Source of the DNA: Muribaculaceae bacterium
Lineage (GTDB): Bacteria > Bacteroidota > Bacteroidia > Bacteroidales > Muribaculaceae
DNA: 64,000 nt
NCBI GenBank assembly: GCA_023663365.1
Contig: JAMPHP010000001.1
Location: 157,382 to 221,381, forward strand
Reading direction: 5' to 3'
A model generated the notes under the pieces. The model searched no databases and had not been told where the DNA came from. It saw only the letters and a list, made by a program, of their open reading frames with translations. Positions 41,758 to 51,382 of the stretch are shown here, piece after piece (within the stretch, counting starts at the first letter, position 1; each line of letters begins with the position of its first letter). Made by a program: the position numbers and the translations under genes.

Positions 41758-42657
41758 ATGAAAAAACTTGCAAAACTCACTTTCGTGCTGGCATTCGCTG
41801 CTGCAATGTTCGGCATTGACCGCGCAGCTGCGCAGGAAACCACAAGCAAACCCAACGTATTCATCGACTACTTCTGGCGCCCGACCGACGTCGACGGCAA
41901 CATCGCAGAGCAGCTCCGCGGCTATGTGATCGAGGCCATCAACGAGAGCAACCGTGTGGAGCTCATCGACGTGGACAGCCGCTCGGCTCTCCAGATTGAG
42001 AAAGAGCGCCGCGGCACCGGCGAGCTCTCCGACGGCGACGACATGAGCCGACTCGCAGTGATGAAAGAAGAAGGTGCCAACGCTCTCATCCAGGGCCGCA
42101 TCACTTCTTTCGTAATCAAGAAGCACACCAGCAAAGACGGTTCTATCTACTACGATGCTGCCGTGACATATACTCTTAAGGCCATCAACCCCTCCGACGG
42201 CAAGCTCATCGCCTCCAAGACAATCAGCGCAGGCAATGAGATGTTCAACCTCCAGACATCTCCCACCGCCGACGAAGCTGCCATGAAGACCTGCAAATCG
42301 GCAAAACGTGGCGTGAAGGGCTTCATCGAAGAGGCTTTCCCCGTGCTCGGCAAGGTGCTCGAGGTGGGCGAAGTGAAGAAAGACGAAGTTAAGACCATGT
42401 ATATCAGCGTTGGTTCCGACGCAGGCGTGGTGAAAGGCAACAAGTTCAACATCTGCGTTGAGCGCAAGATCGCCGGCCGCACTTCCCAGTCGATCATCGG
42501 TGAGTGCGAGGTCGAGACCGTAGAAGGCGGCGACATCTCTCTTGCCAAAGTCAAGAAAGGCGGCAAGGAAGTGAAGGCTGCTATCGACGGCGGCCAGGAC
42601 GTAGTCCTCAAATCCGTACCCAAGAAAGAAAAAATCGGCGTAGGTCAGATTTTCTAA
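41758..42657 (+). CDS. Secreted CsgG-like protein
   Basis: The product has 299 residues with a cleavable signal peptide (about 1-25, ...RAAAQ). The first domain (about 30-180) has NVFIDYFWRP, an NRVELIDVDSRSALQIEKER stretch and GANALIQGRITSF, then YDAAVTYTLKAINPSDGKLI. This is the CsgG/FlgT/LpoB-type order of strand, helix and name-giving repeat. A second beta domain (about 210-290; TMYISVGSDAGVVKGNKFNI) resembles FlgT C-terminal barrels. It is first in an eight-gene collinear run of secreted proteins and probably acts in the periplasm or at the outer membrane. Confidence 0.75.
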   Translation: MKKLAKLTFVLAFAAAMFGIDRAAAQETTSKPNVFIDYFWRPTDVDGNIAEQLRGYVIEAINESNRVELIDVDSRSALQIEKERRGTGELSDGDDMSRLAVMKEEGANALIQGRITSFVIKKHTSKDGSIYYDAAVTYTLKAINPSDGKLIASKTISAGNEMFNLQTSPTADEAAMKTCKSAKRGVKGFIEEAFPVLGKVLEVGEVKKDEVKTMYISVGSDAGVVKGNKFNICVERKIAGRTSQSIIGECEVETVEGGDISLAKVKKGGKEVKAAIDGGQDVVLKSVPKKEKIGVGQIF

Positions 42658-42700
42658 TCCCCTGATTTCGCGATAAATATTTCACTCTCTTCAACCCGAC

Positions 42701-42727
42701 CAACCAAGCCTCGCCGAGGCTCGGTTG
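42701..42727 (+). terminator. Hairpin between first and second genes of the locus
   Basis: CAACCAAGCCTC pairs with GAGGCTCGGTTG at 11 of 12 positions around a GCC loop. No T run follows, so it may be an attenuator or RNA-processing/stabilising hairpin rather than a full terminator. Confidence 0.5.
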
Positions 42728-42758
42728 GTTGACTCGTATTTACATAATATCTCCGAAA

Positions 42759-44042
42759 ATGAAGAAGCACATACTCATGTTGCTGCTCGGCCTGCTCGTG
42801 TGTGGCACCGCCGTGGCACAGAATTTTTCCGATAATGTGAGCCTCTCGAGCCAAGACGGCGACATCGTGGCCATCATGGCAAACGCCTCTGCGCAGAAAA
42901 AGAAAGATGCCGAGGACCTTGCCATTCAGTCGGCTTTCAACGCACTGATGCACAGCGGTATCGAAGGGCTCAACAGCGCACAGCCCATGCTCACCGAGAA
43001 GAGCCGCGACTACGACTACCGCTTCTTCCACGATAAGCGCTATCTACACTACCTCAGCGGGCAGCCCAAGACCACCAAGACCGAGAAAGTGCGTGGCAAC
43101 ACCCTCGCACACGTCATGGTCTACATCAACCTTAAAGGCCTCAAGGCTGAGCTCGAGCGCAACAAGCTCCCCCTCAGCCCCGCGTGGTCCGATGCCAAGG
43201 CCGTGAAAGCCACGGCTTCGCTCAACCCCACTATCGTGGTGGTGCCCGCTACGACAGCCGAGACCGGCTACAGCTTCGAAGCCATGCGCAATATCATCGA
43301 GAAGGACCCCGCGCAGCGCTATGCCATCGACCGCGTGGCCGAGGAGTTCCAGAAAAACGGCTACAAGACACGCGACTTCGTCACACAGCTCCAGAACGGC
43401 AAGACTGCCGACTTCCTCCGCTCCGGCACTCAGACCGACGATGCCACAATGCTCGTGCAGCAGCTCCCCGGCGACATCGTTGTCACCGTGAACTGCATCG
43501 TCGAGACACTCTACGGCGGCACCTCCGTGGCCGAGGTAGAGGTGAAGGCCGTGGAGAAGCAGACCGCCGGCCGTCTCGCCACAAAAACCTTCTCATCAGG
43601 CCAGTACCACACCCGGGATCACAACCGACTCGCCGATTACGCCATCAAAACTATCAGCGGCGACTTCTTTGCACAGCTTCAGAACTCCTTCGACGACATG
43701 GTGCGCAAGGGCCGCGAAGTAAACATCGAGTTCGCGTTGGCCGAAAGCGTCGACTGGGACTTCGACAGCGATGCCCCCGCTTCGGGCAACTTCTTCAAGG
43801 ATGCCCTCGAGGACTGGATTCGCGACAACGCATTCCAGGGCAACTACAGCATGAACTCGTCGACCGACAAATACATCGCCGTGATGGTTAACGTGCCCCT
43901 GTGGGATCAGGAGAAAAACCGCTCCTTCACCCTCTCGAACTTCGGTGGCAAGCTCCGCAAGTTCCTCAAATCGGAGCTCGGTGACGAATACAAACCCAAA
44001 ATCACTTCGATGGGCCAGAAGATGCTCATCACCATCGAATAA
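42759..44042 (+). CDS. Secreted DUF6175-like protein
   Basis: The product has 427 residues from the start at 42759, which begins a signal peptide (MKKHILMLLLGLL...AVAQ). An in-frame ATG at 42729 adds only polar residues. An N-terminal domain (to about 145) is followed by a region with NPTIVVVPATTAETGYSFEAMRN..., DATMLVQQLPGDIVVTVNCIVE and SFDDMVRKGREVNIEF, which matches what I know of DUF6175 in Bacteroidales. The family has no assigned function. Its CsgG-like and LPP20 neighbours suggest an envelope assembly. Confidence 0.75.
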   Translation: MKKHILMLLLGLLVCGTAVAQNFSDNVSLSSQDGDIVAIMANASAQKKKDAEDLAIQSAFNALMHSGIEGLNSAQPMLTEKSRDYDYRFFHDKRYLHYLSGQPKTTKTEKVRGNTLAHVMVYINLKGLKAELERNKLPLSPAWSDAKAVKATASLNPTIVVVPATTAETGYSFEAMRNIIEKDPAQRYAIDRVAEEFQKNGYKTRDFVTQLQNGKTADFLRSGTQTDDATMLVQQLPGDIVVTVNCIVETLYGGTSVAEVEVKAVEKQTAGRLATKTFSSGQYHTRDHNRLADYAIKTISGDFFAQLQNSFDDMVRKGREVNIEFALAESVDWDFDSDAPASGNFFKDALEDWIRDNAFQGNYSMNSSTDKYIAVMVNVPLWDQEKNRSFTLSNFGGKLRKFLKSELGDEYKPKITSMGQKMLITIE

Positions 44043-44054
44043 TAAACCAACCTC

Positions 44055-46115
44055 ATGACACTCAGCAAAAAACTTCTCTCCCTCTTTCTTGCAGTGCTAT
44101 GCCTCGGCCTCGCCGCCTGCTCCGACAGCAGCAGCGACGAGCCCACGCCCGAAAAGCCCTACGAGCTTGATCAATATCGCACCTATGCGCTCCAGCGGGT
44201 GTGGAAAATCACCGAGTATGAGCCTTACAACTTTTCATACTATCGTACCGACACGGAGACTTCTTGGCTGATAAACCAGCCTGTATATACCGGCAGCGCC
44301 ACAATCAACTCATTCAGCTACAAGCTCTCGACGCAAAGCGCGGTATACTCGGTTGATAAAGTCGAAGTAGGTACTTTGCACGGCGAATCGTGCATATTCA
44401 ATGCTGAGACCGGAGATTTACTTTTCGCCATTGAAGAAATGTACGACGGTGGTAACAGGTGGATTATGGTAGTCCAGGACCGAGAGGGCAACCGTTACCG
44501 CTGTGAGTCGGTAAGCGCGCCATCGGTTTATTACCTCTGCAATACCACAAACTACGAAAGTCTTGCAGTGAAATATATCTCGGCCAAGAACGCCTCCGGT
44601 AAGATTAAGAGAATCGATTACACCGTAGCCTCGCTTCCGAAAGCTGTGGAAGGCGCATACGCCATCCTTCTTGAGGATGGTATCACCGAGGTGCAAATGA
44701 GTATAACCGCGCCCGACGGCAAGCAGGTGCTCCTCACATCGTCAGAGCTCACCGAAGGCTGGAATCGAGGACTTATCACACAAACAGACTTCGATAACGC
44801 GCCACCCTCTCAAGTCGGTTTTGACACTGCTGCCGAGGAGTATCTTAAGGGCGTGTTTATGGACTATGACAAATATTTCTTCTGCAATCTGGAGGCCAAC
44901 GGCCAGTCTATGTTCTCAACTTGCGTCGACGGAGTGAATGTGTACTCTTGTCCCGGCATAAGAGTGAAAATAGATGAGAATGGCGATAGATGGATAGTGC
45001 CCGCTGCCAATCCTAATGTGAAGCTTTATAAACTGATAGAATACGGAGTCTATGGCCCGGATCTCAGAATTGCTCCGGCCGACAAACCATCATCGGAAAT
45101 CTGGATGATTTCCGCCCCTGAGGCCGAAGTTTTCTTCATCGTCAACAACTCGCAGACCTACAATACATTCGACATCCAGTATACATCATACGTCGAAGGG
45201 TCTGCAACAAAAGACATGAGATGGAAGGTGACCGGCTTGAAGCGCGATTCCGGCACGTTCGATTATGCCGTGCCTGTGCCTTGGAGAGATCCTCAAAGTG
45301 ATTTGACCATAAACGCCACTATCACCGCACGAAATGACTACGGCGACACGCAGCCGTTTACATTCAACTACTCAGGCACAATACCTGTGGGTAGTACTCG
45401 CATCATGCGTGCGACCATCACCGATGCCGACATGACATCGTGCCCTACTAAAGAGGATGCCAAACGCCTCGAAAAGTTCCTTTGGGCTAAAAACCAGGCT
45501 CGTGCGTGGCGTGCAGTGTCGTATTGTTCATTGACATCCTCAAAAGAACATGAATTTTCAAAGCCGGCGTGGCTTATAACCGAAACTATCGACAACGAGC
45601 AAGGTTGTCATTTCTCAGCAGGTGCTCGGTATTCGGCCTCTTTCAACCGATATGTTGAATTGAAGGACGGCAAACTCTGTCTTGTCGCCTGGTCCGGCGA
45701 GGGCTCTGATTATGAGATAGTATCGTCGGTTGATGATATTATAAACAATGGCGTCCTGGTATTTGAAAGTGATGGATATCGATACAAGTTGCTTGCTGCA
45801 AATAATCCCTTGCTCATACATAGTGCTAAAGATACCGGTACTTCAAATAGATATGTTGCCAAGTATGTAGTAGAAGAGCGAAACAGCTATGGCCGCGTGG
45901 TAAAGACAACTGAACTTCCCGTTGGATACGGCAAAGAAGTGCCTGCCTATCCCGCATTCGGTGTGTGGGCTCTATTGGCTGACGATGCCTCGGTTGTAGA
46001 CACCGACAATTCGTTCGATGTCTCAACTTATGAAACGAGTTCCGCTACTACGCCAACATGGTCGTCTGCCAATTCTTACCGCCTCGGCACATTGATAAAT
46101 GCTGTTATTCAGTAA
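44055..46115 (+). CDS. Large lipoprotein of unknown function, paralogue 1
   Basis: The product has 686 residues. The lipobox is LGLAAC, followed by a Ser/Asp linker (SDSSSDEPTPEKPYE) identical to that of the next gene. Shared blocks follow in the same order: WKITEYE, SYKLS, DREGNRYRCESVS, IDYTVASLPK, FDTAAEEYLKGVF, GIRVKID and TITDADMTSCPTKEDAKRLEKFLW. The sequence appears all-beta. The first 60 bp after the signal and much of the first third are GC-rich like the neighbours, whereas the second half is clearly AT-richer. No known domain was recognised. It starts 12 nt after the DUF6175-like gene. Confidence 0.82.
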   Translation: MTLSKKLLSLFLAVLCLGLAACSDSSSDEPTPEKPYELDQYRTYALQRVWKITEYEPYNFSYYRTDTETSWLINQPVYTGSATINSFSYKLSTQSAVYSVDKVEVGTLHGESCIFNAETGDLLFAIEEMYDGGNRWIMVVQDREGNRYRCESVSAPSVYYLCNTTNYESLAVKYISAKNASGKIKRIDYTVASLPKAVEGAYAILLEDGITEVQMSITAPDGKQVLLTSSELTEGWNRGLITQTDFDNAPPSQVGFDTAAEEYLKGVFMDYDKYFFCNLEANGQSMFSTCVDGVNVYSCPGIRVKIDENGDRWIVPAANPNVKLYKLIEYGVYGPDLRIAPADKPSSEIWMISAPEAEVFFIVNNSQTYNTFDIQYTSYVEGSATKDMRWKVTGLKRDSGTFDYAVPVPWRDPQSDLTINATITARNDYGDTQPFTFNYSGTIPVGSTRIMRATITDADMTSCPTKEDAKRLEKFLWAKNQARAWRAVSYCSLTSSKEHEFSKPAWLITETIDNEQGCHFSAGARYSASFNRYVELKDGKLCLVAWSGEGSDYEIVSSVDDIINNGVLVFESDGYRYKLLAANNPLLIHSAKDTGTSNRYVAKYVVEERNSYGRVVKTTELPVGYGKEVPAYPAFGVWALLADDASVVDTDNSFDVSTYETSSATTPTWSSANSYRLGTLINAVIQ

Positions 46116-46128
46116 CGAAACATTAAAG

Positions 46129-48213
46129 ATGAAACAGATAATATACAAATTTGGCTCGCTATTATTATCGCTTGCCATGATTCTCGGCCTCACCGCCTGC
46201 TCCGACAGCAGCAGCGACGAGCCCACACCCGAAAAGCCCTACGAGATGATCTACTCGTCCACGATGATGCTCCGCCAGGCGTGGAAAATCACCGAGCACG
46301 AGTACTCCGACAAGTCGTACTATACCAAGGACTTCAAGACCTCCTGGGTAATCAACCAAGGCTTTACCTACGGAGGGCAGCAGTACTTCCCCTTCAGTTA
46401 CAAACTCTCGCTCCAGAGCGAAATCCACTACGTGCCCACCGTTGAGGTCGGTGCTTTCCCCAACGGCGACCTCTGCATCGTCGATGCCGAGAGCTATCAG
46501 CCCATATTCTTCATCGAGGATATGCACTCTGGCGGCAATAAGGACGTGATGATTATCCGCGACCGCGAGGGCAACCGCTTCCGCTGCGAGAGCGTCAGCG
46601 ACGCACGCATCTACTTCCTCGAGAACTGCACAAGCAAGACCTCGCTCAAGCTCCACTACGTGCAGGCATTTGACTACAACACCACCACCGAAATCGACTA
46701 CACCGTGGCCTCGCTGCCGCAGAACGTGCTCGGTGCCTACTCGGTGCTCGTAGAGAAAGGCGACGCCCTCGTGATCGACATCACCTCGGCCGACGGCGGC
46801 TACGCACAGCTCACCTCGTCGAACCTCACCTCCTACGGCTACATGCGCGGCGAAATCACCGACGAAGGCCTCTCCTATGGCGGCAACGACCCCACGCCCG
46901 GACCCTCCGGCGAGTTCGACACCGCTGCCGAGGAGGCTATCAAGGGTGTGTTTGTCGCTGATCTCGGATATTTTTTTATAAATATCGAAGCAGAAGGAAA
47001 ACCCTTGATCTCGTATAACGACGGCTATTACAACGTGAAGGGCTGCCAACCGGGCATCCGCGTCCGCAATTTCGAAGATGGCACCAAGTGGATTGTAAAT
47101 GCCTCGGATGGCGCTAAGTTATTAAGATTAAATGAAATTGCGCCCGATAGGTCATATATCAACTTGAGTACTTTGAATGATAATGATCATATGATTTACC
47201 GGGCTGCACCTGATGCAACGGTTGCATATTTCATCAACGGTAGTTCGTCTTACGATACCTTATACATTGACTATAAATCATATACCAACGGAGGCAAGCA
47301 AACCATTCACGGATGGAGAGAAGTCGTATCTCGCTATGATGATTCTGCTTGCGGCGTACCCCTGCTGTGGACTGACCGTACTTCACCTATTGAGCTGTCG
47401 GTAAGTATTGAAGCTAAAAACACCTACCTCTCCGAGCTTAAGCCTACGACCTTCGACTACACAGTCACCATACCTGCCGGAAACCTGACTTTACAGCGCA
47501 TCACCATCACCGATGCCGACATCCGTAAAGTCCCTACAAAAGAGGAGATTGCTCAGCTCGAGGCTTTCTTGTGGCAGAAAGGCAAAGTCAGGGCATGGAG
47601 GCTTCAATCTTATGCCAACGCAGCTGAAAACAATGGCGAAATACAGCCGGCAAAAGAAGACATATGGATGATTACAGAGACCGTCACACTTGATCAGGGC
47701 TTTCATTCAAATCTTCAACCGGATAAATTCAACGGAAACTTTTATATTGAGCAAACAACTTCGGGCTTTCTCGTACTGAAATCTTGGGATGGCAAAGCGT
47801 CGATGGAAATTCTCTCTTCAGTTTCAGAAATTATTGATGAAGGCAAGCTTGCGGTCCGCTTTGGTTCGTCGACACATTATTATGTAGCAGCCCGGAAGCC
47901 GCTTGTAGCATACTGTCAACTGGCGGGAAACCACATCGTGGGCTCACGGCGGCTTGAAGCTTATAATGTTGATGAAGTGAGTGGCAACGGCACGGTACTC
48001 AGCAGTAAAAAAGTCTATGGCCGGCCTCTGGATCTCGCCGGATACCCCGCCACCGCCGGTTGGGCGTTGATAGCCGATGAGCATACTTATGGAGAGGAGA
48101 GTTACTTCGATATATGGGCACATGTCATTGACTATAATTCGAGCCGTACTTATTACTATTCACAATTGAAATGTCCGCTCGGATCGCTCGTTAAAATTTC
48201 GGTGGAGGATTAA
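46129..48213 (+). CDS. Large lipoprotein of unknown function, paralogue 2
   Basis: The product has 694 residues from the start at 46129, which opens the signal peptide (MKQIIYKFGSLLLSLAMILG). An upstream ATG at 46099 would overlap the preceding gene. The lipobox is LGLTAC, and after it SDSSSDEPTPEKPYE is identical to paralogue 1. The two proteins align along their whole length with moderate similarity, apart from this near-identical N-terminus. As in paralogue 1 the gene becomes AT-richer after about 46950. A tandem duplication followed by divergence is the simplest reading. Confidence 0.82.
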   Translation: MKQIIYKFGSLLLSLAMILGLTACSDSSSDEPTPEKPYEMIYSSTMMLRQAWKITEHEYSDKSYYTKDFKTSWVINQGFTYGGQQYFPFSYKLSLQSEIHYVPTVEVGAFPNGDLCIVDAESYQPIFFIEDMHSGGNKDVMIIRDREGNRFRCESVSDARIYFLENCTSKTSLKLHYVQAFDYNTTTEIDYTVASLPQNVLGAYSVLVEKGDALVIDITSADGGYAQLTSSNLTSYGYMRGEITDEGLSYGGNDPTPGPSGEFDTAAEEAIKGVFVADLGYFFINIEAEGKPLISYNDGYYNVKGCQPGIRVRNFEDGTKWIVNASDGAKLLRLNEIAPDRSYINLSTLNDNDHMIYRAAPDATVAYFINGSSSYDTLYIDYKSYTNGGKQTIHGWREVVSRYDDSACGVPLLWTDRTSPIELSVSIEAKNTYLSELKPTTFDYTVTIPAGNLTLQRITITDADIRKVPTKEEIAQLEAFLWQKGKVRAWRLQSYANAAENNGEIQPAKEDIWMITETVTLDQGFHSNLQPDKFNGNFYIEQTTSGFLVLKSWDGKASMEILSSVSEIIDEGKLAVRFGSSTHYYVAARKPLVAYCQLAGNHIVGSRRLEAYNVDEVSGNGTVLSSKKVYGRPLDLAGYPATAGWALIADEHTYGEESYFDIWAHVIDYNSSRTYYYSQLKCPLGSLVKISVED

Positions 48214-48271
48214 ACCTTCTTAAGTTTAGTTAGTCAAAATTGAGAAAAACGCATTTAATAAACCAATCGAT

Positions 48272-49384
48272 ATGAAACGATTTTTTATCGGGCTTGCCAT
48301 GGCGCTTATGTGCCTGCTGATGTTCGCACAAGGCGAGAGTATCCGCTTCACGCTCCTCGAAGCCACCGGCGAGGACGTGCCCGCCGTTGCCGCAAAGGCC
48401 TTCGACACCAAGCTCCGCACGGCTTTCAACCGCACACAGGCTCTTACCGACGATGCCGATGCTCTCTTTGCCGTGAGGCCTACCATCGTGCTCGAGGATG
48501 AGGCTGCCACCGAGGGGCTCGTGCGCGACCTCAGCCGCCTCACCGGCTCGCTCAACCTCGAGCTCTTCAACACCGTCGACGGCACGGTGATGTATGGCAT
48601 GGCCGTGCCCGTGAGCGCCACCGTGACCGGCTCCAAGGCCGAGGCTTTCAAGAAGATGGCCACCAACATCAAGAGCACCGACCCGGTGTATGTGCGCTTC
48701 GTGAAGAACGCCCGCAAGAAAATCGTTGAGTACTACGACGATAACTGTGCCACCATAGTGCAGCGCGCCCAGACCCTCGCCGACACCGGCAAGGGCCCCG
48801 AGGCAGCAGCGCTCCTCGAGTCCGTACCCGCCGAGACCGACTGCTACGAGACTGCCCGACAGCTCCTCGCCGAGCTCGCCGGTGCGCCTGTGGTGCTCCC
48901 CGACACCGTAGTGGTGGAGAATGTGGTCGAAGTACCCGTAGAGGTGCCCGTCTACGTTGAGGTCGCTCCCGAACCTGCGCCCGCCCCGGCACCGGCTCCC
49001 GAGCCCGCCCCCGAGCCTGCAGGTCCCACCATCAAGCTCAGCCATCCCGACCGCTTCAGCTTCAAAGTGCTCTCGTGCACCGGCAGCCGCATAGGCGAGC
49101 AGGTGACCATCGTGGGTGAGTTCGTCAACAAGGCCTGCCGCTACGACCAGATGTCGTTCCGCCTCGACAAGGCCTTCGACGACAACGGCAACGAGTTCCC
49201 CTACGACAACATGAAGGTGCGCGACTACAGCCGCGCAAGCATCAACGTGCCGCGCAACCTCCCCGTGAAAATACAGATGAAGGTCTATGGCGTGAACCCC
49301 GCCGTGAAGACTCTCTCGTATCTCTACCTCGACTTCGACTATATGTCGGCCGAAATCTATAACCTCCCCATCGACTGGCAATGA
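48272..49384 (+). CDS. Periplasmic protein with Pro/Ala hinge, unknown function
   Basis: The product has 370 residues with a signal peptide (about 1-20, ...LLMFAQ). The N-terminal domain (about 22-205) has ESIRFTLLEATGEDVPAVAAKAFDTKLRTAF and ALFAVRPTIVLEDEA, a CsgG/TolB-N-like layout, with VEYYDDNCATIVQRAQTLADTG resembling a TPR-type helix pair. A hinge of alternating Val-Pro/Glu and Pro-Ala (about 210-250) leads to a compact beta domain (FKVLSCTGSRIGEQVTIVGEFVN ... LYLDFDY). The hinge suggests spanning between two partners or crossing peptidoglycan. Its stop overlaps the next ATG by 4 nt. Confidence 0.72.
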   Translation: MKRFFIGLAMALMCLLMFAQGESIRFTLLEATGEDVPAVAAKAFDTKLRTAFNRTQALTDDADALFAVRPTIVLEDEAATEGLVRDLSRLTGSLNLELFNTVDGTVMYGMAVPVSATVTGSKAEAFKKMATNIKSTDPVYVRFVKNARKKIVEYYDDNCATIVQRAQTLADTGKGPEAAALLESVPAETDCYETARQLLAELAGAPVVLPDTVVVENVVEVPVEVPVYVEVAPEPAPAPAPAPEPAPEPAGPTIKLSHPDRFSFKVLSCTGSRIGEQVTIVGEFVNKACRYDQMSFRLDKAFDDNGNEFPYDNMKVRDYSRASINVPRNLPVKIQMKVYGVNPAVKTLSYLYLDFDYMSAEIYNLPIDWQ

Positions 49385-50694
49385 AAAAGTTAATGCTCAT
49401 ATTGGCTGCCGCCCTCATGGCAGTGGCCGCTACTGCCGAGACCAAGGTGCTCGAGCGCAGCGCCAAGAAAGCGCCCGACTGGATCAGCACCGCTGCCGAA
49501 GGCTATATCGTGGCTGCCGTGGAGGCGCCGTCGATAGCCGAGGCACGCACACGCGCCGAGCACGACATCGCCTCGCAGATGGTGATGGCCGTGGCACGCA
49601 ACATCAGTTCGTCGTACACCAACGAAAGCAGTGAAATCACCACCAACGCCGGTGTCGACAGCCGCGACTCCTACAGCTCCACCGTGGCCGTGCAGGGTGC
49701 CAACCTCCCCTTCCTCAAAGGTATATCGCTGAGCAAGGCCGAGGATATCTACTGGGTGAAGGTGCGCGACAAGGGCACCAAGGCCGAGTACTATCAGTAC
49801 TACGTCAAGTACCCCTTCTTCCGCGTGGAGCAGCAGGCTCTGATTGCGGAGTTCGAGAAGTACGATGCCGTCAAGGAGGCCGAGCTCGAGGCACTCGAGG
49901 TCGAGATCGACACCGTCGACAGCGTGGATGCCATCAAGGGTGCCATAGGGCGCCTCGAGGCTCTGCAGAGCTACTTCTTCGACAAAGTTCGCGCAGCCAA
50001 GGTCAAGGCTCTCATCGCGCGCTACCGCGAGCTCACCAAGAGCGTGAGCATGAGCGGTGCCTTCGCCGATGGCCGCACGCTCATCGTGAGCTTCTCGCTG
50101 GCCGACCATCCCTTCAAGGTCTACGGTCAGCTCAAGGCCACGTCGAACTGTGCCGGCGACATTCAGGTGGTGCCCTCGCAGGGTGCCTACAAGGTGACCT
50201 TCAACAGCGAGTACTGCCTCGACGATGAAGAGAACTACATCGAAGTGAGCACCCGTGTCGATGGCCGCAAGTTTGCAGGCAAGTATGCCATCAGTGCCGC
50301 CGCCGGTGCTTCCGACCGCTTCGCCGTGACTCCCACCGGAAAGGTGGTGCTCACCGCCGACAGCACCGACACCGAGGCACGCACCGTGAGCAACATCAAC
50401 ATCCGCCTCTCGCTCAACAACCGCGGCGGCAGCGCCTTCGGCGTGAAGAGCCTCGAGCTCGAGCTGCCCACCCTCGGCTCGCCCGTAATCATCGACAACA
50501 TCGATGCCGTGTACACCTCCAAGGGCATCGTTCAGCTAAACGTCCGCTACGAGGGCACTGTGAAGGCTTCGGGCACACGCCGCTCGGCGGTGTCGCTCGC
50601 CTCGGGCACCATCACCCTGGTCAATGCCGCCACACAGGCCGTGGAGCGCGTCAAGGTAGCGCTGCCGTATTCGGCCAACTGGGAGGAAAAATAA
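49381..50694 (+). CDS. LPP20-domain secreted protein
   Basis: The product has 437 residues with a signal peptide (about 1-19). The LPP20 domain (about 30-150) reads APDWISTAAEGYIVAAVEAPSIAEARTRAEHDIASQMVMAVARNISSSYTNESSE, the classic PxW...g...A...A..d...q pattern. A helical region (about 155-215) contains EAELEALEVEIDTVDSVDAIKGAIGRLE. Beta domains follow, the last with VKSLELELPTLGSPVIIDNIDAVY. It is translationally coupled to the preceding hinge protein. LPP20/FlgP proteins form outer-membrane-associated rings or complexes in other phyla. Confidence 0.8.
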   Translation: MKKLMLILAAALMAVAATAETKVLERSAKKAPDWISTAAEGYIVAAVEAPSIAEARTRAEHDIASQMVMAVARNISSSYTNESSEITTNAGVDSRDSYSSTVAVQGANLPFLKGISLSKAEDIYWVKVRDKGTKAEYYQYYVKYPFFRVEQQALIAEFEKYDAVKEAELEALEVEIDTVDSVDAIKGAIGRLEALQSYFFDKVRAAKVKALIARYRELTKSVSMSGAFADGRTLIVSFSLADHPFKVYGQLKATSNCAGDIQVVPSQGAYKVTFNSEYCLDDEENYIEVSTRVDGRKFAGKYAISAAAGASDRFAVTPTGKVVLTADSTDTEARTVSNINIRLSLNNRGGSAFGVKSLELELPTLGSPVIIDNIDAVYTSKGIVQLNVRYEGTVKASGTRRSAVSLASGTITLVNAATQAVERVKVALPYSANWEEK

Positions 50695-50725
50695 GAAATC
50701 AGTAATCTTAAAATAATAAACCATT

Positions 50726-51376
50726 ATGAAAAAGTTATTCACCATCATTGCACTCCTCTTCGCATTCGTTACCGCTCCCGTGGCAATGGCACAGGCCGAC
50801 GCCCTCAGCTCAAAGCAGGTAAAAGCCATCGAGAAAGACGCTAAAAAGCGCTGCAAAGAGCTCAAAAAAGCCGGTTGGGAGCCCCTCGCAAGCACTTCGA
50901 CCATGGAGTACTCCATGATTAAATACCGCACCTACATCGAAAGCGACGAAGAAAACCGCGTGCCCATCACCGGCATCGCCATCGGCCGCAACAACAAGAT
51001 TGGCCGCGAGAACGCTATCCACACCGGCGTGGCTTCCTACGCCAGCCGTGCCAAAGCTCAGGTGATCGGCAAGGTAAAGAGCGTGATGAGCAGCGACTCG
51101 CACAATGTGTCGCAGGAAGAAATCGATAAATTCGGCGCTGCCTACGAGAGCGGTGTCAACGCCAAGATGTCGGGCCTCGTTCGCGAGCACTTCGCACTCG
51201 TGCGCGCTGCCAAGGACGGCTCCAAGGAGTTCAACGTGTTCATGAGCATCGACGAAGCCAAGGCTCGCAAGGCTCGTGAGGAAGCTGCACGCGAAGCTAA
51301 GGAAAAATCGCACCTCGGCACTCTCTCCGAGATGGTCGAAGAGTTCATCGGCGAACCCGTTGAGCCCGAAGAATAA
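50726..51376 (+). CDS. Small secreted protein of unknown function
   Basis: The product has 216 residues with a signal peptide (about 1-22, ...VAMAQ). The mature part starts with a Lys-rich helix (LSSKQVKAIEKDAKKRCKELKKAGWEP), has a central domain (GIAIGRNNKIGRENAIHTGVASYASRAKAQVIGKVKS) that again resembles the LPP20 strand-helix start, and ends in an acidic/basic helix. It lies between the LPP20 gene and the transglutaminase-like gene (6 nt to the latter) and is part of the same transcript. Confidence 0.75.
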   Translation: MKKLFTIIALLFAFVTAPVAMAQADALSSKQVKAIEKDAKKRCKELKKAGWEPLASTSTMEYSMIKYRTYIESDEENRVPITGIAIGRNNKIGRENAIHTGVASYASRAKAQVIGKVKSVMSSDSHNVSQEEIDKFGAAYESGVNAKMSGLVREHFALVRAAKDGSKEFNVFMSIDEAKARKAREEAAREAKEKSHLGTLSEMVEEFIGEPVEPEE

Positions 51377-51382
51377 ATCTGT

